17,300 bases of DNA from an uncultured Flavobacteriaceae bacterium (GTDB lineage: Bacteria; Bacteroidota; Bacteroidia; Flavobacteriales; Flavobacteriaceae): NCBI GenBank assembly GCA_937901915.1, contig CALGUD010000086.1, positions 1-17,300 on the forward strand. The letters are read 5' to 3'. The translations under genes were made by a program, and so were the position numbers. The notes under the pieces were generated by a model, which saw only the letters and a program-made list of their open reading frames with translations, made no database searches and was not told where the DNA came from. Below are positions 6,161-13,409 of this stretch, piece after piece. How positions within the stretch are numbered: the first letter of the stretch is position 1; every line of letters starts with the position of its first letter.

Positions 6161-7150
6161 TTAATCAAAATCATCTCCACCGTCCCCTATACTGGGCATA
6201 GAATTCATAAATTCATCAAAGTCTTCTATCTCGGTAAATTCTCCGTAGGTTATTGATAATTCATCTTTGTTAAGTACTTTCTGAGTAATTTCTGTGATAA
6301 CGGACTCTATGTTAATATTGAGATCCACTCCTTTTTTAACAAGATCGAGCCCTATTTTAAGCCATTTGTTATTGGATAGTTTTTCCAGGTCACTTTTCTC
6401 GTTTACAGTAATTGAATCATGACTGTTTAGAGTTCTTCTGGCCAATTCATCAAGGAGCTTGGTTTGTTTTCCGGCAATAATGGAGTCGTTACTGATATCT
6501 GAAATGGTGGTATGCACTTCAGATTTTAGGGGAAAGTTAATTTCTGTCGGGATATTTAAGAATGTAAGCGCTACCAAAGGACGCTTAATGTTTATCTCTT
6601 TGGTATCAAACACTTCTTGTTTTAATATTTTTAAGCTGTCTTTATAAATTGTATAATCGCACATAAAACCTTTTATTTCCGTAGAATCTTTTACTAATCC
6701 GCTTTTTACATACTCCGGAAGTAATTTAAAAGTAGTATCATAAGGTGCGGGTACGGATTGTGGAATGTAATTATCGGTCATATGTTTTTTGTATTCCCCG
6801 ATGCTTAAAGTGTGTTTGTTTTTAGTTCCGGCCAATCCATCGGCATAATAAAGTACAATACTATCCTTTTGTAAGTCTATAATCATTCCCGCATAAATAC
6901 TAAAAACTGTATTAACACCTCCCAGCTCCTGCTCTCTTTTCATCCGGTTTTCTGAAATGTGGTATGTTGTATGTATTTTAGAAATGCTACCATAAAGTCC
7001 GCGTGATTCTGATAATTTTATAACGCCTTCAAAATAGGGGAGTGAAGGTGCTTCATTTTCTTCGTTTTTGTCATTTTTTTTATCAAAAAAAGTACAGGAA
7101 AAAAATAAGAATATTAAAAGGATAGAGGTTTTGATTAAGGTTGGTTTCAT
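6161..7150 (-). CDS. Hypothetical lipoprotein
   Basis: A 329-residue protein of no family that I recognise. The N terminus (MKPTLIKTSILLIFLFFSC) is a lipoprotein signal peptide with C19 as the likely lipidated residue, followed by an acidic linker (NDKNEENEAP) and a beta-strand-rich body. The segment about 33-120 (FEGVIKLSESRG, TTYHISENRMKREQELGG, MIIDLQKDSIVLYYADG) resembles the layout of outer-membrane lipoprotein-carrier-like DUF4412 proteins, but I cannot confirm that. The C terminus is strongly acidic and ends IGDGGDDFD. A copy of the intergenic repeat lies 54 bp upstream of the ATG and its TATCTTTC tip points at the gene. Confidence 0.7.
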   Translation of the reverse strand: MKPTLIKTSILLIFLFFSCTFFDKKNDKNEENEAPSLPYFEGVIKLSESRGLYGSISKIHTTYHISENRMKREQELGGVNTVFSIYAGMIIDLQKDSIVLYYADGLAGTKNKHTLSIGEYKKHMTDNYIPQSVPAPYDTTFKLLPEYVKSGLVKDSTEIKGFMCDYTIYKDSLKILKQEVFDTKEINIKRPLVALTFLNIPTEINFPLKSEVHTTISDISNDSIIAGKQTKLLDELARRTLNSHDSITVNEKSDLEKLSNNKWLKIGLDLVKKGVDLNINIESVITEITQKVLNKDELSITYGEFTEIEDFDEFMNSMPSIGDGGDDFD

Positions 7151-7204
7151 ACAATGATTTACGATGAGAAAATATGGTTTTTTGAGGTTTATTTTTTGAG
7201 CCAG

Positions 7205-7323
7205 GAAAGATAATTATTTTTATTTAAAAGTGAGTGGAGTGTTTGTTACCTACCGACCAAGGTAGACTTCGGAGAGCGGGTGCACGGATTGCAAACCTGT
7301 CTACCGCCAGGTAGATCCGCACT
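7205..7323. repeat. Modular intergenic repeat, type 1, left part (split by the IS)
   Basis: From left to right: promoter-like tip GAAAGATAATTATTTTTATT; TGTTTGTTACC; a small hairpin CCTACC/GGTAG (about 7249-7264); the core CTTCGGAGAGCGG; GCACGGATTGCAAA; a nested 19-bp hairpin at 7296-7314 (CCTGTCTACCGCCAGGTAG); then ATCCGCACT. The IS is inserted here and the copy resumes at 8767. If the nested hairpin is removed, CGGATT pairs with AATCCG around a GCAA loop. Confidence 0.85.
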
Positions 7324-8766
7324 CAATGTCATTAAGTTAAGAAAGTAAATACCTGATTATCAGTTATTTATATTGCTTTTTGTTTGTAAATTTCGTATAT
7401 TTATCTAGTAATCAATCATTTAAATTAATGAAAAAAAACAGCCAGATTTATTTTTAATCTCGTCAAAAATGAAATTTTTAGTGAGCATTTAAAATATGAT
7501 TATAAAGTATCAAAACATCATTTTACCAGAAAACGAAAACAGGATTTTCCAATATTATTATTGTTTATGTTAAACCTTTTAAGAAAAAGTCTTTCTTTGG
7601 AGATAGAGAATTTTACAAGCTTGTTTAGACCTGCTAAAATTTACGGCTTTACAAAGAGTGCTTTTGTACAGGCAAGGAAAAAAGTGAGGCCCGAGGTTTT
7701 TGAGAAGCTTTCCTGGCTATTGTTAGATGAGTTTTATACTGATAACCAGGTTGCGGTTAAGCTATGGAAGGGTTTTAGGATCTTGGCTGTTGACGCTTCC
7801 CGTATTACCTTACCCATAACCAAAGAGTTGAAAGTTATCTATGGAGAGACAAAGAACCAAACAAATACGGTTTTAGTACAGGCTCGATGCTCTGTATTAT
7901 ACGATGTAGAAAACAAATATGTGTTAGATGGTATTTTGGCTCCCTTAGTAAATGGTGAACGGGACTTAGCGTTGACACATCTTGATCATTACAAAGAAAA
8001 TGACCTAATAATTTTTGACAGGGGTTATCCTTCATACGATTTTATACACCAACATTTAAAAAGAGGGCTTAATTATTTAATGCGTGTAAAGGTTAGTTTT
8101 AGTCAATTAACCATTGATTTTGAAAAGAGCAGAAAAAAGTCACTTATTGTAGAAATATACCCGGGAAAAAACACAAATGTTTCAGACAAACAATACACAA
8201 AAACCAGTGCTATTAAAGTACGCTTGATCCGGGTGGAACTAGCTAAAGGACAAGTTGAAATTTTAATGACATCTTTACTTGATAGCTCTAAATACCCAAC
8301 TAGCGGATTTAAGCAATTATATTTTAAACGATGGGGTGTTGAAACATTTTATGATGAATTGAAAAACAAACTAAAAGTTGAACATTTTTCCGGCTACTCA
8401 CATCAAAGTATTCAACAAGATTTCAAAGCGGCATTATTTGTCAGTAATGTGCAAACCTTGATTGTTGGTGAACTTGAAGATGAATTAAAACAAAATAGTC
8501 ATGATAAAAAATATGATTATAAAATAAACACTAATGTATCTTACGGTTTGTTAAAAAATAGAATTGTAAGCCTTTTCTTAAACCAAAAAACAACGGGTGA
8601 TGATATTGTAGAAGAACTAAAAATACTATTTAAATCTCATTTAATACCCATAAGGCCCAACAGGACTTTTGAAAGAAAATCAGGTAAATACCGTTCAAGA
8701 ATAAAACCTAAAATAACTAAAAATCAAAAAGATACATTATAAAAAAACCTTAACTTAATGACATTG
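7324..8766 (+). mobile_element. Complete IS4-type insertion sequence, 1443 bp
   Basis: The ends are an 18-bp perfect inverted repeat, CAATGTCATTAAGTTAAG at 7324-7341 and its complement at 8749-8766. The element is flanked by an exact 10-bp direct repeat, GATCCGCACT, at 7314-7323 and 8767-8776. This is a target-site duplication of the size expected for the IS4 group. It carries a single transposase gene. Removing the element and one duplication restores a continuous copy of the intergenic repeat, so the order of events is certain: repeat first, IS later. The intact ends and duplication indicate a recent insertion. I cannot name the IS without a database search. Confidence 0.93.
7567..8742 (+). 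CDS. IS4-family transposase, 5' end out of frame
   Basis: The frame open here encodes 391 residues from the ATG at 7567, with the DDE catalytic set: first Asp in AVDASR (codon 7792), second Asp in FDRGY (codon 8017), and the IS4 Y(2)R(3)E(6)K signature in LYFKRWGVETFYDELK (Glu codon 8341). Sequence typical of the family N terminus continues upstream in this frame (ARFIFNLVKNEIF, then HHFTRKRKQDFP) to 7432 with no ATG. The only suitable start, the ATG at 7428, is one base out of frame across a run of eight A (7431-7438). Seven A would join them into a 437-residue protein. So this copy is either inactivated, rescued by slippage on A8, or contains a sequencing error. The shorter product would lack about 46 N-terminal residues. 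Confidence 0.88.
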   Translation: MLNLLRKSLSLEIENFTSLFRPAKIYGFTKSAFVQARKKVRPEVFEKLSWLLLDEFYTDNQVAVKLWKGFRILAVDASRITLPITKELKVIYGETKNQTNTVLVQARCSVLYDVENKYVLDGILAPLVNGERDLALTHLDHYKENDLIIFDRGYPSYDFIHQHLKRGLNYLMRVKVSFSQLTIDFEKSRKKSLIVEIYPGKNTNVSDKQYTKTSAIKVRLIRVELAKGQVEILMTSLLDSSKYPTSGFKQLYFKRWGVETFYDELKNKLKVEHFSGYSHQSIQQDFKAALFVSNVQTLIVGELEDELKQNSHDKKYDYKINTNVSYGLLKNRIVSLFLNQKTTGDDIVEELKILFKSHLIPIRPNRTFERKSGKYRSRIKPKITKNQKDTL

Positions 8767-8788
8767 GATCCGCACTAGCGGGGGAAAA
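8767..8788. repeat. Modular intergenic repeat, type 1, right remainder
   Basis: Begins with the second copy of GATCCGCACT and continues AGCGGGGGAAAA up to the TPR stop codon at 8789. It corresponds to the CGCTAGCGGGATTTT end of the copy at 15436. Confidence 0.8.
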
Positions 8789-9667
8789 TTAATTTACTTT
8801 TAATCTTTTCTTTTTAAATTCAAAAAGCCAGTAGAATGCTCCCTCTGTTTTTTCCCAAATTGCCCAAGCTTGATTAATATAAGAAACTGCTTCATCTTCA
8901 TCTCCTCTTCCAATATACTGAGGTAATTCATCGGGCATTTCTTTAACTCCTAACATAAAATCTATTACAAATTCATTACTTTTATAAGCTTTTAGTAATG
9001 CTTTATCACTTTTTGTGGTCTGCCCTGATTTTTTAAATTGATACAACGCTTTATTGTAATTCCAAACCGCGCTATTTTCGTCTTCGGTTTTTTTCATAAA
9101 CCTTTCAAATGCAGACAAGTCTTTTTTACTTAATAATAATGTCGATAACATATACCTCATTCCCTGATTGTCATTTGGATTTAATTCTAACATCTCTTCA
9201 CAAATTTCAATGGTTTTATCAATTTCCTTTTTTGCATATAGACAATCTGCAAGGCCGGCTTTTGCCCGCATATATGGGCGTGTTTTAAATAGTCCCCAGA
9301 AATATCCTTTTTCTTCCTTGATAAATTTCTTTCCGAGTGTGTTTTCGCCAGCTTTAATTGCTTTTTCAAACATTGCTATGGCCTTGTCAAGGTTCTTTTC
9401 AGTACTTGCGAGATAATTATAAGCATCTGCATTATCCGGATCAAGCTCAAGAGCCTGCTTAACTAATTTCTTTCCTTTCGAAACTGGTTGCTCGTAAGCT
9501 TTATAAACTAAGTCTTGTGAGCGTCCTTTATTATCAGTTATCTCAGGTAAATCATTGAGGCTTTGTTCCTTCATTTTTTTTAAAAAATCATTCATTTCTT
9601 CCTCACTTTCAAAGCATTGCTTTGTAATGTGGTCTATTAACTTTGCAAGTTCTTTTTCAGTATTCAT
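8789..9667 (-). CDS. Tetratricopeptide-repeat protein
   Basis: A 292-residue, probably cytoplasmic protein without signal peptide or membrane segment. TPR-type helix pairs are visible at about 63-104 (KKLVKQALELDPDNADAYNY and LDKAIAMFEKAIKAG) and 135-180 (AKAGLADCLYAKKEIDKTI and LELNPNDNQGMRYMLSTLLL), with the characteristic LDPDN/LNPND turns. An insert, FWGLFKTRPYMRAK, interrupts the series at about 123-136, and the C-terminal part (YIGRGDEDEAVSYINQAW through FYWLFEFKKKRLK) is conserved-looking but unassigned. Such proteins are scaffolds; no partner is evident. The ATG at 9667 overlaps the TGA of the toxin-like remnant upstream, so the gene may once have been the downstream member of that operon. 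Confidence 0.85.
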   Translation of the reverse strand: MNTEKELAKLIDHITKQCFESEEEMNDFLKKMKEQSLNDLPEITDNKGRSQDLVYKAYEQPVSKGKKLVKQALELDPDNADAYNYLASTEKNLDKAIAMFEKAIKAGENTLGKKFIKEEKGYFWGLFKTRPYMRAKAGLADCLYAKKEIDKTIEICEEMLELNPNDNQGMRYMLSTLLLSKKDLSAFERFMKKTEDENSAVWNYNKALYQFKKSGQTTKSDKALLKAYKSNEFVIDFMLGVKEMPDELPQYIGRGDEDEAVSYINQAWAIWEKTEGAFYWLFEFKKKRLKVN

Positions 9668-9744
9668 TCTGCCAGTTTGTTAGGATTTCGTCTGCTATCA
9701 AAATGATAACACTTATAGTTTCTTTCGAATTGAATTTGTAATTG
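9664..9744 (-). pseudogene. Remnant of a RelE/ParE-type toxin C terminus
   Basis: On the minus strand after the small antitoxin-like gene, one frame reads QFERNYKCYHFDSRRNPNK, then LAE and a TGA at 9664. A CYHFDSRRNPNKL ending resembles the final strand and tail of RelE/ParE toxins. There is no start codon and no room for the usual roughly 70 residues of the toxin body. I infer an internal deletion that left only the tail. The evidence is a short stretch of similarity from memory, so the assignment is tentative. Confidence 0.4.
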
Positions 9745-9746
9745 CC

Positions 9747-9869
9747 CTATCTGTGATTAGCCATAAAAGTGTCATAATTGGTAATTTCCCCTTTCTCGAT
9801 TTCAGACTCCGCTTGTTTAATTTTAGCTTGTTGTTCATCTGTAAGTTCGTCCCATAAATCAATTGCCAT
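9747..9869 (-). CDS. Short antitoxin-like protein, probably a remnant
   Basis: A 40-residue frame, MAIDLWDELTDEQQAKIKQA through FMANHR, ending in TAG. It is acidic and helical and resembles the C-terminal toxin-neutralising part of small ParD/addiction-module antitoxins (LWDELTxEQQAxIxxA...xEEVMxxxR), but it lacks an N-terminal DNA-binding domain. It is followed in the same direction by what looks like the tail of a RelE/ParE toxin. Either a genuine mini-antitoxin or a truncated one whose toxin has been deleted. It lies 35 bp downstream of hepT. Confidence 0.55.
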   Translation of the reverse strand: MAIDLWDELTDEQQAKIKQAESEIEKGEITNYDTFMANHR

Positions 9870-9904
9870 TTCTTTTTTGAAAATCTGTTTCAAAATATAA
9901 TTTT

Positions 9905-10237
9905 TTAATTTTCTAAATTCTGAATTTCCTTTTTTAGTTCCGATAAGTGCCTTTTGATAATAACCCAGACAATGGCATTATCAATACTTCCATACGCATG
10001 AATCAACCGGTTTCTAAAGCCAATGATTTGTTTGTCGTTTTCAATTGACAAGGATTGTTCAATTTTTCGCAGTTTATTTAAAGCTTCCCCTATTATTCCA
10101 AGTTGTTTTTCTACAGCACTTTGAGTTTTAAGGTCACTTTCATAGTCTTCAAAGCTAGAAGTATCGGCTGTGAAATTTTCAATTAAGTCAATAGCCATTA
10201 GTATATCAGAGAGATACTTCTTGCTTTTTTCCGTCAT
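9905..10237 (-). CDS. hepT: HepT-like HEPN-domain ribonuclease toxin (DUF86)
   Basis: A 110-residue all-helical protein. The HEPN active-site motif RX4HXY is present exactly as R75-NRLI-H80-A-Y82 (GFRNRLIHAYG), preceded by the IIGEALNKL helix typical of DUF86/HepT. HepT toxins cleave RNA as dimers; their partner MntA adds AMP to the tyrosine of this motif and so inactivates them. All three motif residues are intact, so the toxin is probably functional. The ATG at 10237 overlaps the 3' end of the nucleotidyltransferase gene by 32 bp, in the usual order (antitoxin first) and consistent with coupled translation. Confidence 0.92.
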   Translation of the reverse strand: MTEKSKKYLSDILMAIDLIENFTADTSSFEDYESDLKTQSAVEKQLGIIGEALNKLRKIEQSLSIENDKQIIGFRNRLIHAYGSIDNAIVWVIIKRHLSELKKEIQNLEN

Positions 10238-10541
10238 AGATCAAAATTTTGGAAGCCTCAATACTCTTTCTTAAAACAGGGTTCTTAATTGAAGTTTGCG
10301 TTAGCAAATCTACTTTTCTTTGAAAAAAATCTTCAAGCTTATCCCATACGTCCAGTAGTTTTTCCCCACGTTCCAGGGGATCGTTTTCGTCTATTTCAAT
10401 AAGCAGGTCAATGTCACTTGAAGCTTCATCAAAACTATCTGTTACAGATGACCCAAAGGCATATAAGTTCTTTACATTATGTAATTTACATAAGGCTGTA
10501 AAATCAACTAATTTGGCTTTTATGACATCTTTAATTTTCAT
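10206..10541 (-). CDS. mntA: MntA-like minimal nucleotidyltransferase antitoxin
   Basis: A 111-residue protein of the MNT family of polymerase-beta-like nucleotidyltransferases. The signature is LYAFGSSVTDSFDEASSDID: G30-S31 binds the nucleotide triphosphate, and D43 with D45 (DID) are the metal ligands. A third acidic residue is expected in the later strand KVDLLT (D78). It is expected to AMPylate HepT. The start codon is only 4 bp from the box of an adjacent intergenic repeat (minus TATCTTAG), so if that box is the promoter the transcript would begin at or next to the ATG. Confidence 0.92.
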   Translation of the reverse strand: MKIKDVIKAKLVDFTALCKLHNVKNLYAFGSSVTDSFDEASSDIDLLIEIDENDPLERGEKLLDVWDKLEDFFQRKVDLLTQTSIKNPVLRKSIEASKILIYDGKKQEVSL

Positions 10542-10545
10542 ATAG

Positions 10546-10694
10546 CTAAGATAATTAATTTTTATTGAAAGTGACTTTCTTCGGAGAGCGGCCTATAAAA
10601 CCGGCAGATTACTTCGTCTTCCGGCAAGGTGGAATCCTACCGATGACGTTAAAATGGGTCATTGCGAAGATTGAAAGTATGGAACGATGTGGCT
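10546..10694. repeat. Modular intergenic repeat, type 2, plus inverted distal segment
   Basis: The tip is altered (+ strand CTAAGATAATTAATTTTTAT) but is followed by the intact core CTTCGGAGAGCGG. The distal module differs from type 1: CTATAAAACCGGCAGATTAC, TTCGTCTTCCGG and CCTACCGATGACG, matching the copy at 17157. At 10656-10694, GGGTCATTGCGAAG through GGAACGATGTGG looks like the same module in inverted orientation. The remainder of the gap to 10796 holds an imperfect palindrome (about 10698-10723) and nothing else that I recognise. Confidence 0.75.
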
Positions 10695-10796
10695 CTACCC
10701 ATAAGCACATGCCTTGTGTATGGATACATTTAAAAAATAAATGTGAGAGAGCTGTGTAAAAACAGCCGGGGGTATGAGTGATACTGATTAAAATCT

Positions 10797-12071
10797 TTAC
10801 TTATTCTTTCTTTCGGTTGGTTTAATGATCATTCTGAAGGATTGGTCTTTATAAATGTAATAACCCAACCAATTATACAAGGTTCTTATTTTGTTTTTAA
10901 AATTGACAAGACTCATGATGTGCACAAAAATCCAAATCAACCAAGCTGCAAACCCTTTTATATAATGTTTTTGTTTTGGAAAATCCAATACCGCTTTGTT
11001 TCTACCTATGATAGCCATTGAGCCTTTATCATTGTACTCGAACGGCCTCCAGTTGTTGTCTTTTCGGCTTAAGTTGTGTGCTAAATTTTTAGCCTGTTGC
11101 AACGCCGGTTGAGCCAATTGAGGATGTCCATTGGGGTAATTTTCATCCCCCCCAATTAAAGCACAATCTCCTAAGGCGTAAATGTTTTCGTATGAATGGA
11201 CGAGATTAAACCGATTTGTTTTCAATCGTCTGCCTGCTCCAAAACTATCTTTTAAAAATCCGTCAAACGTTTTTGCCGATACCCCTGCTGCCCAAATAAG
11301 ATTTTTCGATAGAATGTTGTTACCATTAGATAAATACACGGTTTCGCCATCAAAATCCTTCACCAGGGCATTCATGGTTAAGGTAACACCCAGTTCGGTT
11401 AATTTTTTAGAGGTATAAGTTTTCGCATTTTTAGACATGGCGGCTAAAACAGATGCCTGTCCGTCAATTAAATGGATGTCTCCAAGGTCTTGTGCCAGCA
11501 ATTCAGGATAGTCTTGCAAAATAATGGACATTTTCATTTCAGATAATATGCCCGAAAGTTCAACACCCGTAGGGCCTGCACCTGCAATCACAAATGTCAG
11601 GTATTTTTTTCTTTCCTCTGGGTTATGGATACGTGTAGCACGGTCAAGCCGGGTTAAAATCACATTTCGTAGGGACAAGGCATCACTAATCGTTTTCATT
11701 GGCAAACTTTGTTCCTCAATATTTTTGTTGCCAAAAAAGTTGGTTTCCGTACCCGTTGCCATCACTAAAATATCATAGTTCAACTCACCGTTACTTAATA
11801 TTATTTTATTCTCTTCAGGAATTACTTTTACAAGAGAGCCCAATCTAAAATTTACATATTTTAATTTGCGTAGAATTTTCCTGAACGGATAACTAATGGC
11901 AGACGGTTCCATAAAACCTGTGGATACCTGATAAATTAAAGGCGGAAAGAAATTATAGTTGTTAGTGTCAACCAAAACAATCTGGTAATCAGGGCAATTA
12001 CCTAACCTTTTTACAAGTTCAAGGCCTGCAAAACCACCTCCAACAACCACTAGCTTTTTAGTGTGGGTCAT
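10797..12071 (-). CDS. Type II NADH dehydrogenase (NDH-2 family FAD oxidoreductase)
   Basis: From the ATG at 12071 the protein has 424 residues, the usual NDH-2 length. The first Rossmann motif KLVVVGGGFAGLELVKRL (6-23) binds FAD; ATGTETNFFG (106-114) and the second motif TFVIAGAGPTGVELSGIL (159-175) bind FAD and NADH; YALGDCALIGG (298-308) closes the FAD site. The QLAQPALQQAKNLAHNL segment is the family's quinone-site helix. A C-terminal hydrophobic helix (about 373-391) and an amphipathic tail would hold it on the inner face of the membrane, passing electrons from NADH to quinone without pumping protons. The open frame extends 37 codons further upstream, but a canonical promoter box at 12101 lies within that extension, so the longer start is rejected. 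Confidence 0.93.
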   Translation of the reverse strand: MTHTKKLVVVGGGFAGLELVKRLGNCPDYQIVLVDTNNYNFFPPLIYQVSTGFMEPSAISYPFRKILRKLKYVNFRLGSLVKVIPEENKIILSNGELNYDILVMATGTETNFFGNKNIEEQSLPMKTISDALSLRNVILTRLDRATRIHNPEERKKYLTFVIAGAGPTGVELSGILSEMKMSIILQDYPELLAQDLGDIHLIDGQASVLAAMSKNAKTYTSKKLTELGVTLTMNALVKDFDGETVYLSNGNNILSKNLIWAAGVSAKTFDGFLKDSFGAGRRLKTNRFNLVHSYENIYALGDCALIGGDENYPNGHPQLAQPALQQAKNLAHNLSRKDNNWRPFEYNDKGSMAIIGRNKAVLDFPKQKHYIKGFAAWLIWIFVHIMSLVNFKNKIRTLYNWLGYYIYKDQSFRMIIKPTERKNK

Positions 12072-12100
12072 AACTATCTTGCTGTTTAATTTATGCATTG

Positions 12101-12108
12101 CAAAGGTA
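12101..12108 (-). promoter_or_regulatory. Putative -7 promoter box for the NDH-2 gene
   Basis: The minus strand reads TACCTTTG, an exact TAnnTTTG match, 29 bp before the ATG at 12071. A transcript from here would start near 12096 and exclude the upstream in-frame extension, which decides the start codon. Confidence 0.6.
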
Positions 12109-12190
12109 GTTAAATCCCGTGTTTTAAAAATTAAACTGGTTTTATAATTTGTTGTAGAATTGTAATAATCTGGCTTCTGCAAGCTCTTTA

Positions 12191-12220
12191 CTATGTGCCG
12201 TTTTTAATTATTGCACATAG
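12191..12220. repeat. Inverted repeat downstream of the RDD gene
   Basis: Eight-base perfect arms, CTATGTGC at 12191-12198 and GCACATAG at 12213-12220, with a 14-base AT-rich loop. It lies 6 bp after the RDD stop codon in the minus direction. No T tract follows on either strand, so it is at best a weak terminator or an mRNA-end stem. Confidence 0.5.
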
Positions 12221-12226
12221 CAGGTT

Positions 12227-12766
12227 TTATATGTTAGTTTTTATCACGTAGGTTTTGGCAATAAAATCCTTTAGTGATCTTTGTTTATTGTTTCCTTCAG
12301 TAATGAGCACAACCAAATCTGTTAAGTATACTAGTGAAAAAAAATGTCCAATGAGCCGTGTAGTTGGATATGCAGCATCCAGGGCCATTGAAAACTCCAG
12401 GAATCCGTTTATGTTTGTAATTTGCGGGTTGTTAAAAGCTAAGTAATATAGCGGAATATAAATAAGGGAAGGAGTAATAACAATAAGACTTCGCAATAGT
12501 GATCTTTCAAAATCTATTTTATTGTAATTTAAGTCGGTTACCTGCAGGTTAAGTGCCATTTTACCCAAAGTGGCCCCATAATAACTTTCCATATAAGGTT
12601 TGTATAAAATCCCGACTATTGCTACAGGTAGATAAAAGAGAAAGCTTTTAAACTGGGTTATATTAAGATAATTCAGGCCGAATACAACAACTCCTACCAG
12701 TAGGGAATCCAATAAATAGGCACCAACTCTATCCCAAAATTTTCCGTATTCTATATTTTTAGTCAT
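12227..12766 (-). CDS. RDD family integral membrane protein
   Basis: A 179-residue protein with the RDD arrangement: the first conserved Arg and Asp lie in FWDRVGAYLLDSLLVG (R13, D20), followed by two hydrophobic segments, the loop YYGATLGKMALNLQVTD (62-78) that is the family's ATxGK motif, and a final membrane segment ending in KQRSLKDFIAKTYVI with the last conserved Arg and Asp. RDD proteins are membrane proteins of mostly unknown function; a few have been linked to ion transport. The spacing between the ATxGK loop and the C-terminal motif is longer than in minimal members. An intergenic repeat ends 4 bp upstream of the ATG. Confidence 0.88.
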   Translation of the reverse strand: MTKNIEYGKFWDRVGAYLLDSLLVGVVVFGLNYLNITQFKSFLFYLPVAIVGILYKPYMESYYGATLGKMALNLQVTDLNYNKIDFERSLLRSLIVITPSLIYIPLYYLAFNNPQITNINGFLEFSMALDAAYPTTRLIGHFFSLVYLTDLVVLITEGNNKQRSLKDFIAKTYVIKTNI

Positions 12767-12770
12767 TCTG

Positions 12771-12824
12771 GAAAGATAATTGTTTTTATTTAAAGTGGCT
12801 TCGGAGAGCGGGGAGCGGGAGTCG
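12771..12824. repeat. Modular intergenic repeat, minimal copy
   Basis: Contains only the tip (GAAAGATAATTGTTTTTATT), AAAGTGG and the core CTTCGGAGAGCGG, then AGCGGGAGTCG. It spans almost the whole gap between the antidote gene's stop (12830) and the RDD gene's ATG (12766), with the minus-strand TATCTTTC box only 4 bp from that ATG. Confidence 0.8.
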
Positions 12825-12829
12825 TTTTT

Positions 12830-13114
12830 TTATGCTGACATTGGTTTCACGTTGATTTGTCCGCCAATAGCTTTCAGTACTTTCATTATTGTTTCAAATT
12901 GAGGTTTTGCTCCGTCGGACAATGCTTTGTAAAGACTAGGTCTGCTCATTCCGGTTTTCTCCGCAATTTTAGTCATTCCAATTGACTTTGCAATATGTCC
13001 GATTGCTACTATCAAATCAGAACTGTCTCCATCTTCGAGAACAGTATTCAAATATTCAGCAATCATTTCTTCGCTGTCCAAATAGTCCGCTATGTCAAAT
13101 TTTGTAGTTATCAT
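12830..13114 (-). CDS. Addiction-module antidote protein (HTH antitoxin)
   Basis: A 94-residue protein of the putative addiction-module antidote family (HI1420-type). The N terminus KFDIADYLDSEEMIAEYLNT is the characteristic opening, followed by an HTH of the Xre type (about 47-66, MTKIAEKTGMSRPSLYKALS) and the family ending FETIMKVLKAIGGQINV. Such antitoxins bind the operator of their own operon and neutralise a RelE-like killer protein. Its start lies 5 bp after the frameshifted toxin frame, in the usual toxin-first order. The antitoxin appears complete although its toxin is broken, so it may persist as a free regulator. Confidence 0.93.
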   Translation of the reverse strand: MITTKFDIADYLDSEEMIAEYLNTVLEDGDSSDLIVAIGHIAKSIGMTKIAEKTGMSRPSLYKALSDGAKPQFETIMKVLKAIGGQINVKPMSA

Positions 13115-13119
13115 ATCAA

Positions 13120-13400
13120 TTATTTTATTCTATTCCAGATTTTTTTTGCTTTCTCGATGTCTTTTTGTTGAGTTGATTTATCTCCACCAATTAAAAGAAT
13201 TACGATTTTGTTGTCTTTTTCTTTAAAATACACTCGGTAGCCTTCATTTCGCTTATTCCGTCACCTACAGGTTTGCAATCTCCGAAATGTTCATCTGTTT
13301 CAAGTTTTTGAATTCGGAAAAGTATTTTAGCTTTTGCCCGAATATCTTTTAGCTTTCTAATCCACTTATCAAATTCAGATGTTTTTTCGGTAATTATCAT
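13120..13400 (-). pseudogene. Frameshifted RelE/HigB-type addiction-module toxin
   Basis: The first part, from the ATG at 13400, encodes the standard N-terminal half of an addiction-module killer protein (MIITEKTSEFDKWIRKLKD, ...KPVGDGISEMK). The frame then changes and stops at 13200. In another frame the C-terminal half continues cleanly: GYRVYFKEKDNKIVILLIGG, DKSTQQKDIEKAKKIWNRIK, stop at 13120. Family members have about six residues between the GISEM and GYRVY segments, where only two bases remain here. That suggests a deletion of about 16 bp near 13240, which also accounts for the frame change. The toxin should therefore be inactive. It is immediately upstream of the intact antidote gene. 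Confidence 0.85.
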
Positions 13401-13409
13401 TTAAAAAAT

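Noticed and set aside
10565..10759. Plus-strand open frame of 64 codons
   Set aside because: It lies entirely in the type 2 intergenic repeat and its inverted segment, and nothing suggests coding.
12072..12182. 37-codon N-terminal extension of the NDH-2 gene
   Set aside because: An exact TAnnTTTG box lies within it, and the FAD-binding motif begins normally just after the ATG at 12071.
12771..12829. Repeat cores as intrinsic terminators
   Set aside because: On the minus strand, the direction of transcription, the GC-rich segments are followed by A-rich sequence and not by a T tract.
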